Shown piece after piece: positions 1 through 5,576 of a stretch of DNA of 10,346 nt (position 1 is the stretch's first letter; each line of letters begins with the position of its first letter). Under the pieces are notes generated by a model. It worked only from the letters and a program-made list of their open reading frames with translations, ran no database searches and was not told where the DNA came from. Origin of the DNA: Rhodospirillaceae bacterium (GTDB lineage Bacteria > Pseudomonadota > Alphaproteobacteria > Rhodospirillales > Magnetospirillaceae); NCBI GenBank assembly GCA_013349735.1, contig DUZC01000059.1, forward strand, positions 1-10,346. The letters run 5' to 3'. The position numbers and the translations under genes were made by a program.

Positions 1-1
1 T

Positions 2-664
2 GCGGCCTTTGTTCTGTGGCATGTGGATGCCTGGCTGGTGGAATATTCCCGCTGGTCAGGTATCAGCCTTTCCGCGGCGGTCAATGCCCAGCGGCGTGTC
101 TGGATGAGGCAGTTGGTCGCCCGGGAAAATCGCATCGTCGACAGTTCCTTGCTCGGCAATCTGATGCACAGCGTCGCCTTTTTTGCCTCGACCTCCATAA
201 TAATGTTGGGGGCGGTGGTGGCGATGTTGGGAGCCGTGGATCACAGTTATGATGCCATGCGGGCAATTCCTTTTTTGCCGGTCGTCAGCAAGCAGATGTT
301 TGAAGTAAAGTTGGTCCTACTACTTTTGATTTTCATTTACAGCTTTTTAAAATTTACGTGGAGTCTACGACAGTTCAATTATTGCTGCATCATAATTGGT
401 AGCGCTCCTGCCATTGATTCCAGTGACGACCTTAAGGACGCTTTTGTTGATCGTGCATCCCGATTGAATGAGCTTGGCGCAACAAGTTTCATTGAAGGGT
501 TGCGCGGCTATTATTTTGCTTTGGCCAGTTTGGGCTGGTTTATTCACCCACTTGCCTTCGTCATCGCGGCCTTATTGGTTGTGCTCATCCTTTGGCGCCG
601 TGAATTTCATTCGAAAACCCGGTTGGCTTTGCGGGCGGGGCTGGACGGTCGGGCGCCGTCATGA
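2..664 (+). CDS. DUF599 family integral membrane protein, 5' end cut off by window edge
   Basis: The reading frame is open from the first bases, so the true start lies outside the window; 220 residues are visible. The N-terminal part carries the arginine-rich pattern WMRQLVARENRIVDS followed by a hydrophobic stretch beginning LMHSVAFFASTSI, which I recognise as the DUF599 family of bacterial inner-membrane proteins. Counting from the first visible codon, hydrophobic segments lie near residues 54-79, 103-120 and 169-197, and the last is followed by the basic WRREF, fitting a multi-pass membrane protein. A further segment is probably lost upstream. The family has no established function. The stop codon overlaps the mnmA start (ATGA), suggesting co-transcription and translational coupling. 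Bases from about 300 to 450 are noticeably more AT-rich than the rest of the gene. Family assignment is fairly confident; function is unknown. Confidence 0.8.
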   Translation, partial: AAFVLWHVDAWLVEYSRWSGISLSAAVNAQRRVWMRQLVARENRIVDSSLLGNLMHSVAFFASTSIIMLGAVVAMLGAVDHSYDAMRAIPFLPVVSKQMFEVKLVLLLLIFIYSFLKFTWSLRQFNYCCIIIGSAPAIDSSDDLKDAFVDRASRLNELGATSFIEGLRGYYFALASLGWFIHPLAFVIAALLVVLILWRREFHSKTRLALRAGLDGRAPS

Positions 665-1752
665 GCCGGCGCATTGTCGTGGCTATGTCGGGCGGGGTGG
701 ATTCGTCGGCCACCGCCGCGCTCCTGGTCGAGCAAGGCTGGGAGGTGGTTGGGGTTACCCTGCAGCTCTATGATCAGGGCCAAGCGGTCGGCAGGGCCAA
801 CAGCTGCTGTGCCGGAAAAGATATCCATGATGCGCGGCGGGTCGCCGACGCTTTGGGCATCGCACATTACGTCATTGATTATGAAAGCAAATTTCGCCAG
901 GACGTGGTCGAGCCCTTTGCGGACTCCTATTTGCGTGGCGAAACGCCAATTCCCTGTGTGTTATGCAACCAAACCGTAAAATTCCGCGATTTGCTGGGAA
1001 TTGCCCGCGACCTGGGGGCTGAGGCGATGGCCACAGGTCATTATGTGCGCCGTGCAGAAGGGCCCACGGGTCCCGTGCTGTTGCGTGGAGCCGATCCCTT
1101 GCGCGACCAAAGTTATTTTTTATTTGCCACAACTCGGGCGCAACTGGACTTTCTGCGCTTTCCCTTAGGGGGAATGACCAGCAAGGATGAGACCAGAGCG
1201 ATTGCCGGCCGATTTAAGCTTCCGGTAGCGGCAAAGCCGGACAGTCAGGATATCTGTTTCGTTCCCGATGGGGACTATGCCGGATTCTTGGGGCGGTTAC
1301 GCCCAGGGGCGGCGGACCCTGGGGACATTGTTTCTCTCGATGGTCAGCGGTTGGGCCAGCATGAGGGGATTATTCATTATACGGTCGGTCAGCGCCGCGG
1401 GCTTCGATTGGGGGGCGGGCCGGCTCAGTATGTGATCAGGCTGGACGCCGCGCGCCGGCAAGTGGTGGTTGGTCCCAGGGAAGCGCTGGGGCGTGTCCAG
1501 TTGCAACTGACCGGGGTCAACTGGCTTGGCGAGCCTGAAATTGAGGCCGATCTGCCCGTCATGGCGCGGATCCGCTCGACCCGGGATCCGGTTCCGGCGC
1601 GCCTGACCTTGAAGGAGAACGGCCGGGCGGCGGTCAGCTTTTTGCGGCCCGAAGAGGGGGTGGCGCCGGGACAGGCCTGCGTCTTCTATCAAGAGGACAG
1701 AGTTCTCGGCGGCGGCTGGATTGCCCCGGACGCTATAAGACCTGGGAATTGA
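661..1752 (+). CDS. mnmA: tRNA-specific 2-thiouridylase MnmA
   Basis: This cytosolic enzyme adenylates U34 in the anticodon of tRNA-Lys, tRNA-Glu and tRNA-Gln and replaces its O2 with sulfur delivered as persulfide, giving the s2U part of the modified wobble base. The 363 residues are close to the E. coli protein (368). The ATP PP-loop SGGVDSS is at residues 10-16. The two catalytic cysteines are present: C102 within PCVLCNQTVKF and C199 within DSQDICF, the same numbers as in E. coli. ATGHYVRR near 124-131 and the LRDQSYFL segment near 147-154 are further family signatures, and the C-terminal beta-barrel region ends with GQACVFYQ. The ATG overlaps the stop of the upstream membrane-protein gene by four bases; no independent promoter is evident, so it is probably read from an upstream promoter. 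Nothing looks broken. Confidence 0.97.
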   Translation: MSRRIVVAMSGGVDSSATAALLVEQGWEVVGVTLQLYDQGQAVGRANSCCAGKDIHDARRVADALGIAHYVIDYESKFRQDVVEPFADSYLRGETPIPCVLCNQTVKFRDLLGIARDLGAEAMATGHYVRRAEGPTGPVLLRGADPLRDQSYFLFATTRAQLDFLRFPLGGMTSKDETRAIAGRFKLPVAAKPDSQDICFVPDGDYAGFLGRLRPGAADPGDIVSLDGQRLGQHEGIIHYTVGQRRGLRLGGGPAQYVIRLDAARRQVVVGPREALGRVQLQLTGVNWLGEPEIEADLPVMARIRSTRDPVPARLTLKENGRAAVSFLRPEEGVAPGQACVFYQEDRVLGGGWIAPDAIRPGN

Positions 1753-1777
1753 CAACCCCTTGATCCTGCTAGACCAT
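1749..1777 (+). promoter_or_regulatory. possible sigma70 promoter for the Pro/Ala/Lys-repeat gene
   Basis: A perfect TTGACA (1749-1754) overlaps the mnmA stop codon. The candidate -10 boxes are poor: GACCAT at 1772-1777 with a 17-base spacer, or TAGACC with a 15-base spacer. It would place a start of transcription roughly 50 bases before the next gene. The exact -35 match is suggestive, but the weak -10 makes this tentative. Confidence 0.25.
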
Positions 1778-1836
1778 GCAAACTGGAAAACACGGTTGGA
1801 TGCTGTTTTATTTCCGGGTAAGGGAGGCGGCGTGTC

Positions 1837-2442
1837 ATGGCAAAATCTCCAGAAATTTCACCAAAGTCCAAACCAGCCCCGATAGCCAAAGCACCGGCTA
1901 AAGCGGCCAAGCCGGTTGTAGTGGAAAAGGCTGCCGCAGCGACGGTGCCAACGGCAACGCCCAAGCTGTCCGCGCCGAAGACTGTGGTGGCGAAACCGGT
2001 GAGGGCACCGGCGAAGGCGCCGGTCGTAAACAAACCGAAGCCAGTTCCGGCTAAACCGGTTGTCGTTGAGGCGAAAAAGCCGGCCGTGCCGCCGGTCGCT
2101 GCCGCAAGCAAGCCGAAGCCGGCCGTGGCCAAACCGGTTGCGCCAAAGCCGGCACCCAAGCCAGTCGCGAAGCCGGCACCCAAGCCCGCCGCTAAGCCGA
2201 CCGTGGCCAAACCGGCGGCGCCCGTTGCGCCCAAGCCGGCCGTCAAACCGGCCGTGGCCAAACCCGTTGCACCCAAGCCGGCGGCCAAATCAACATCGCC
2301 GTCCAAGCCGGACGACATCCAGTTGGCGGCTTTTGCCGAACAGGCTTTACAGCAGTTTGCCGAAACCATGCGCGTTCAATCCGAAGCCTGGGCTTCGATC
2401 GCTCAGGCCTGGCTCGAAATGTTGAGCGCGCGTCGCGGTTAG
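1837..2442 (+). CDS. Pro/Ala/Lys-repeat protein with short helical C-terminal domain
   Basis: The first ~157 of 201 residues are an almost pure Lys-Pro-Ala-Val low-complexity tract with many KPA, KPV and APK repeats, extended and strongly basic. Residues ~159-199 switch sharply to an amphipathic-looking helical segment, starting DDIQLAAFAEQALQQF and ending with AWLEMLSARRG, with aromatic and acidic residues. The start is supported by a purine-rich AAGGGAGG about ten bases before the ATG. There is no signal peptide or membrane segment. The basic repeats resemble histone-H1-like proteins (AlgP type) and the KPAA tail of phasins such as PhaF, and the C-terminal helix has a phasin-like feel, but here the repeat is N-terminal and no full phasin domain is visible. 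DNA binding or granule association is therefore only a guess. The opposite strand is also open across much of this gene, but that frame is a Gly/Ala/Thr-rich mirror of the repeat and lacks support. Confidence 0.75.
   Translation: MAKSPEISPKSKPAPIAKAPAKAAKPVVVEKAAAATVPTATPKLSAPKTVVAKPVRAPAKAPVVNKPKPVPAKPVVVEAKKPAVPPVAAASKPKPAVAKPVAPKPAPKPVAKPAPKPAAKPTVAKPAAPVAPKPAVKPAVAKPVAPKPAAKSTSPSKPDDIQLAAFAEQALQQFAETMRVQSEAWASIAQAWLEMLSARRG
2123..2264 (+). repeat. imperfect coding repeats in the Pro/Ala/Lys tract
   Basis: The 13-mer CCGTGGCCAAACC occurs exactly at 2123-2135, 2201-2213 and 2252-2264, each copy followed by variants of a proline/alanine codon block ending near AAGCCGGC. The spacings (78 and 51 bases) are multiples of three, so copies can be gained or lost without breaking the frame. 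The repeat length is therefore likely to vary between strains. Confidence 0.7.
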
Positions 2443-2456
2443 AGCTTGGAATTATT

Positions 2457-2495
2457 GGGACTGGCCGCCGCCGCAAATGCGGTGGCCCGTCTTTG
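2457..2495 (+). terminator. probable intrinsic terminator after the Pro/Ala/Lys-repeat gene
   Basis: Bases 2463-2471 (GGCCGCCGC) pair with 2479-2487 (GCGGTGGCC) in a nine-pair stem with one G-U pair and a seven-base loop. The stem can be extended through a one-base mismatch by GAC/GTC (2459-2461 with 2489-2491). It is followed by CTTTGCTT, a short and imperfect U-tract. It sits 15-20 bases after the stop codon, the usual place. The weak U-tract keeps this short of certain. Confidence 0.5.
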
Positions 2496-2510
2496 CTTCG
2501 GGGTTTGAAT

Positions 2511-2804
2511 TTGATAGCTAAAGGCTGTGCGTTCTGGCTGCCGGCTTTGTGCCTTGGTCTGGCCGCCTGCGCTTCACCGGACCGATGGACGGCGGCCGAT
2601 CGATCGGCTGTGGAACAGCGGGCGGATCTGTCGGCTTGCCGTCGTGAAGCAGATCGCCAAATTGGCAGAACCAGCTATTTTGAGCCTGGCTCGGAACGCA
2701 GCAGTGATCCAATGAAAATGGTCGACAGCATGGAAGCGGGGCGGCGCTTTGATGCTCTGGTTTCCGGTTGTATGGAGGATCTGGGCTATCGGCGGATCCA
2801 ATAG
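2511..2804 (+). CDS. small lipoprotein of unknown function
   Basis: Starting at the TTG at 2511 gives 97 residues. The N-terminus carries a lysine, then a hydrophobic stretch and the lipobox LGLAAC, so signal peptidase II would cleave before C20 and the protein would be lipid-anchored, probably in the outer membrane, since alanine rather than aspartate follows the cysteine. The mature part is short and polar, with two further cysteines, C43 (LSACRREAD) and C87 (SGCMEDLGY), which could form a disulfide; a C-M-x-x-x-G-Y ending is common in small exported proteins. I do not recognise the family. The start is uncertain: TTG codons at 2493 and 2505 are in the same frame, but 2493 falls in the tail of the terminator-like hairpin, and only 2511 has a G-rich ribosome site (GGGG, 2500-2503) at a sensible distance. 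Confidence 0.7.
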   Translation: MIAKGCAFWLPALCLGLAACASPDRWTAADRSAVEQRADLSACRREADRQIGRTSYFEPGSERSSDPMKMVDSMEAGRRFDALVSGCMEDLGYRRIQ

Positions 2805-2871
2805 AGTCTTTTTAATTTATTAATTTATATCGCGTATTTTTACCTACCCTCTTTGGTAGAAAGCGCTTGTG
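2805..2871 (+). promoter_or_regulatory. AT-rich spacer with tandem 8-base repeat, possible promoter region
   Basis: This short gap is much more AT-rich than its surroundings. TAATTTAT occurs twice in perfect tandem (2813-2820, 2821-2828), and a small hairpin CTACC/GGTAG lies at 2844-2859. -10-like sequences such as TATTTT (2835-2840) exist, but I find no convincing -35 partner. Its composition and position suggest it holds the promoter of the transglycosylase gene. Confidence 0.3.
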
Positions 2872-3816
2872 ATGAAGCAGCCGGAAGATCCGACCGCCAT
2901 AGTCCAGATTGCCAGCCAGGCCGACAGTGGCCGCTGGGTTTCTCAAATCAAAGCGGCCAGCAAAAATACCGGCGTCAGTTTCAGTTATCTGATGGCTCAG
3001 GCCAACAAAGAAAGCGCCTTTGTCGCCGGCGCAGGGTCTACGGCTTCCTCGGCGGCCGGTTTGTTCCAGTTTACCAAAGGGACCTGGCTTCAACTGATCA
3101 AACTTCATGGGGAGACCCATGGCCTAGGTGATTTGGCCAGCAATATCCATCGAACCCTGCGCGGCGATTATGTGGTCTCCGATCCTAAACTGCGTCAAAA
3201 GATTCTCGATTTACGGCGTGACCCGCAAACATCGTCCTTGATGGCCGGGGAATATGCCAATGACAACAAATCCTGGCTGGAAAAAAGTCTGGGACGGAAA
3301 GTCAATTCCACCGAGCTCTATATGGCGCATTTTCTCGGGCCCGGCGGCGCCGTAAAGGTCCTGAAGGCCAAGGCCCTTGATGAAGGCCAGCCGGCGGCGG
3401 CATTGTTGCCCCAGGCCGCTGAGGCGAATCCGGCGGTTTTTTTTGATTCCAGCCATACGCCCCGCAGTGTCGCGGCGGTCTATGACGGTATTCGTCATGC
3501 CATTGAACGGCCGATGCGCCACTATGCGCGTCTGGAGGAAGTCAAACCGGCCGCGCTCTCTGCCGGTCATCCGCAAAAAACCGCATCGCGCGCGACGGAC
3601 CCGGCCTGGCCCTTTGAAACCGGGGTTTGGCCGCCGGTGTATGTGCCGCCGGCGACGGCTTCGATTTCGCCAGCCCCTTCCGAGGCCGTGGCCTACACAA
3701 ACAGTTCGCAGTCCGCCGATCAGATTTCGGCACCCATGCCGCCAGCCCCCGGCAGCCCGCCTGGGACACCGGGACAAACCCCGCTTGGACAGTTATTAAA
3801 AAATCTCTTTGGTTAG
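2872..3816 (+). CDS. lytic transglycosylase-like (SLT-fold) protein without signal peptide
   Basis: The 314-residue product has the pattern of a lysozyme-like transglycosylase, which cuts the MurNAc-GlcNAc bond of peptidoglycan. The likely catalytic glutamate is E47 in QANKESAF. It is followed by AAGLFQFTKGTW (about 62-73), then AGEYANDN (125-132) and YMAHFLGPGGA (150-160), the usual order of SLT-type motifs. The remainder, from about residue 225, is Pro/Ala/Ser-rich and probably disordered, ending in a short hydrophobic helix (GQLLKNLFG). The ATG at 2872 is directly preceded by an in-frame GTG, and a TAG stop lies at 2857-2859, so the protein cannot be extended upstream. It starts MKQPEDPTAIVQ, with no Sec or lipoprotein signal. 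It could be exported by another route (for example with flagella or a secretion system) or act in a phage-like lysis context; the neighbours do not decide. Confidence 0.8.
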   Translation: MKQPEDPTAIVQIASQADSGRWVSQIKAASKNTGVSFSYLMAQANKESAFVAGAGSTASSAAGLFQFTKGTWLQLIKLHGETHGLGDLASNIHRTLRGDYVVSDPKLRQKILDLRRDPQTSSLMAGEYANDNKSWLEKSLGRKVNSTELYMAHFLGPGGAVKVLKAKALDEGQPAAALLPQAAEANPAVFFDSSHTPRSVAAVYDGIRHAIERPMRHYARLEEVKPAALSAGHPQKTASRATDPAWPFETGVWPPVYVPPATASISPAPSEAVAYTNSSQSADQISAPMPPAPGSPPGTPGQTPLGQLLKNLFG

Positions 3817-3829
3817 AGCCCGGTTTTTT
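3798..3829 (+). terminator. weak terminator-like A-tract/T-tract hairpin
   Basis: AAAAAA (3798-3803) and TTTTTT (3824-3829) flank a four-pair stem CTCT/AGAG (3805-3808 with 3815-3818) around the transglycosylase stop codon. The pattern resembles a bidirectional terminator, but the GC part of the stem is very short and CCCGG interrupts it. Confidence 0.22.
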
Positions 3830-3860
3830 CTGTCGGCCGCCCCGATCGATCCGAGCGGCG

Positions 3861-3890
3861 TTGACATAAGGGCGCTGCCTTCGCTACAAC
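3861..3890 (+). promoter_or_regulatory. sigma70-type promoter for the DUF1178 gene
   Basis: A perfect TTGACA (3861-3866) is followed after 18 bases by TACAAC (3885-3890; 17 bases if read as CTACAA). Transcription would begin near 3897, leaving a leader of roughly 17 bases that contains the GGAGAG ribosome site (3904-3909) of the ATG at 3914. The fit of all the elements makes this the best promoter candidate in the window. Confidence 0.5.
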
Positions 3891-3913
3891 CCATTGAACA
3901 ATCGGAGAGATCC

Positions 3914-4156
3914 ATGATCGTTTACAGCGTGCGTTGTGGCAATGGCCATGTTTTCGACGAATGGTTCAGTAATTCGACCGATTATGACGTCAAAGCTTCG
4001 GCAGGCGAGGTCCATTGCCCGGACTGTGGGGACAGCCATATTAGTAAAGCCATCATGGCGCCTAGTATTGGTAAGTCCAGTCCAGCAGCTCCTCCGCCCA
4101 ATTGCCCGGTCGGGGGATGTGGGGGCGGCGCTTGCTCCTTTGCCAATGATTTCTGA
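3914..4156 (+). CDS. DUF1178 family protein, short Cys-rich form
   Basis: The 80-residue product begins MIVYSVRCGNGHVFDEWF, continues with a CPDCG knuckle (C35, C38) and then SKAIMAP, the recognised N-terminal half of DUF1178 proteins. Together with C8 this suggests a zinc ribbon. The function of the family is unknown. The start is fixed by GGAGAG just upstream and by similarity beginning exactly here, although the frame is open upstream to 3809. Family members as I remember them run to roughly 140-150 residues with a helical C-terminal half; this one instead ends in a proline stretch and a Gly/Cys tail (C64, C69, C74: CPVGGCGGGAC), more like FmdB-type small zinc ribbons. The sequence after the stop does not look like a frameshifted remainder, so the short form is probably genuine. 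Confidence 0.85.
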   Translation: MIVYSVRCGNGHVFDEWFSNSTDYDVKASAGEVHCPDCGDSHISKAIMAPSIGKSSPAAPPPNCPVGGCGGGACSFANDF

Positions 4157-4413
4157 CGGTTCCGTGGCATTTTTTAGAAATGTGGTGCGGCTATGGGCCG
4201 CATGCATTACTCTCGACTGACCCGGTTGGACTGAGATTCTGGCCTTGTTGCGCGTTCGTTGAGGGTGTTTTAGGTGCGGCAACCAGTTTTTTTCGGTTCG
4301 ATGGTTATGGAATACAAAAATTTCAGGCGATAATTGGCATTCACATTATAAAGTGATTGACCAAGAACGTCGTTAGGGCGATTTTTTATTGTTCGCAGGT
4401 CTGGATATTGGCA
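4157..4413 (+). other. about 257 bases without a recognisable gene
   Basis: This AT-richer stretch separates the DUF1178 gene from the next ORF. It contains a six-pair hairpin TGCGGC/GCCGCA (4186-4202) lacking a T-run and a TATAAA (4347-4352) without a matching -35. A weak TTG start at 4357 would extend the next gene into it. No tRNA, repeat or small gene with a ribosome site is evident. It presumably holds the promoter of the gene that follows. Confidence 0.5.
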
Positions 4414-5523
4414 ATGGGCTTACAGCATCTTCCTCCTCCGATAGAAATCGCCACTGAGACCAAGCGCGGTGTAATTGATGGCCTGAAAAAGGTGATCGAG
4501 GCTTTTCAGGCAAAGGGCATCGTTGATGCCAGCGTTACCTATCAAAACGTTATTCATGACCCAGAAGTTCTTTATAGCTTCATTCAAAGCTATCGCGCCA
4601 ATTCCGCCGAGGTGGCCGATCTGGTCGTCAATAAAGAGGGTGAGCCGGTTACCGACTTTGAAGCACCGCTCGTCTGCGGTGTCAGTTTGGAGCAGGTTCA
4701 GCAATTGCTGGTAAAGACTTGTGCGCGGTTCTTTTTTGAACAGGACACAAAAGAAGAGGTGGGAACAGTCACTAAAACGGTGACCAAGACCCGCTTCTTT
4801 ATCTTCAAAAAGACCGAGCAAGTTGAAAAGAAAACCGGTGGTGGCTTCGACGAAAGAAAAGTCCGCGAACTTTCTCGTTTTATGGCTTTCGATTGGCAGC
4901 TGCCCCTGCTGACCGCTTATGGTCAATTGAATTCTGCCCAGCTGCTCGAATTGGGTGAAGATATCATCAATCTGCAAACGGCGGAAAGCATTCAGGAATT
5001 TGGCCAATTTGATCAGGCAACCATTCGCAAAGTAAAAGGCGTGGTCGGTAATGATTTTGGTTTGATTCTGTCCATTCGGCCGGCGGCCATAGGCGGTATC
5101 AATACCTGGTCAAAAGATATGTACGAATATTACCGCCGGGTGTTGGGCGATCGTGCGTTTGAATTTTTTGCCCGTGATAAGACCTTTTTTATGGTTTGCG
5201 CGTCGCTTGATAAACCTCTCATCAAGATTTACGGCGATGTGCTTTGTACGATTCATGCGGCGAATCTCGAGGAAATGCAGCGGCTGAACATTGATAAGGC
5301 GGATGTGCTGATCAATGGAATGCGGTCGGCTTTTGGCGACCGTTTGCCGGCAATTTTGGCCAAGCCGGCCTTTGCCCGGGATATTTTGCGGAAATTGGTG
5401 GAAAGCCTGATCCATCTCACCCAGGAAAAGGCTCAGTTGCTGACATCGGCGCAACTGACCTGCAAGGCGATCGCTCCGCAGGTCTTTGAATGGCTGAGCA
5501 AACAGCCGCCGGGCGACGCCTGA
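4414..5523 (+). CDS. hypothetical soluble protein, family not recognised
   Basis: From the ATG at 4414 the product has 369 residues. There is no signal peptide or membrane segment, so it should be cytosolic. The N-terminal part (about 1-110) looks alpha/beta or helical. It is followed by a charged Lys/Thr-rich stretch (about 117-150) with the repeated word VTKT and an FFIFKK strand, which may be a beta-hairpin or linker, and then a long largely helical region to the end. Cysteines (C88, C103 and several later) are scattered without a metal-binding pattern. I see no catalytic motif, P-loop or DNA-binding helix I can name. The frame is open back to a TTG at 4357, but that start lacks a ribosome site; AGGT at 4398-4401 is a weak one for 4414. 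GC content is lower than in ygiQ just downstream, possibly a sign of transfer. The gap to ygiQ is 53 bases, so the two may share a transcript. Confidence 0.7.
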   Translation: MGLQHLPPPIEIATETKRGVIDGLKKVIEAFQAKGIVDASVTYQNVIHDPEVLYSFIQSYRANSAEVADLVVNKEGEPVTDFEAPLVCGVSLEQVQQLLVKTCARFFFEQDTKEEVGTVTKTVTKTRFFIFKKTEQVEKKTGGGFDERKVRELSRFMAFDWQLPLLTAYGQLNSAQLLELGEDIINLQTAESIQEFGQFDQATIRKVKGVVGNDFGLILSIRPAAIGGINTWSKDMYEYYRRVLGDRAFEFFARDKTFFMVCASLDKPLIKIYGDVLCTIHAANLEEMQRLNIDKADVLINGMRSAFGDRLPAILAKPAFARDILRKLVESLIHLTQEKAQLLTSAQLTCKAIAPQVFEWLSKQPPGDA

Positions 5524-5576
5524 AGTCATCAAGTAATAAATCCCGGCTTTTCTTGCCAACAGTCAATGGGTGAGAC

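Noticed and set aside
1689..2369. 226-codon Gly/Ala/Thr-rich frame on the - strand
   Set aside because: It is the mirror of the Pro/Ala/Lys repeat tract and runs into mnmA; the + frame has a good ribosome site and a distinct C-terminal domain.
2777..2810. GGATC/GATCC hairpin plus T-run as terminator of the lipoprotein gene
   Set aside because: The stem has only five pairs with a 13-base loop, and the T-run begins about nine bases later.
3809..3913. 35-codon N-terminal extension of the DUF1178 protein
   Set aside because: Family similarity starts at the ATG at 3914, which has its own ribosome site; the proposed promoter also lies inside the extension.
4186..4202. Hairpin TGCGGC/GCCGCA as terminator of the DUF1178 gene
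   Set aside because: The stem is short and no T-run follows.
4324..4352. TATAAA at 4347-4352 as a promoter
   Set aside because: No -35-like sequence is found 16-19 bases upstream.
4357..4413. TTG start giving a longer unknown protein
   Set aside because: There is no ribosome site before it, and the added residues look like translated spacer rather than a signal peptide or domain.
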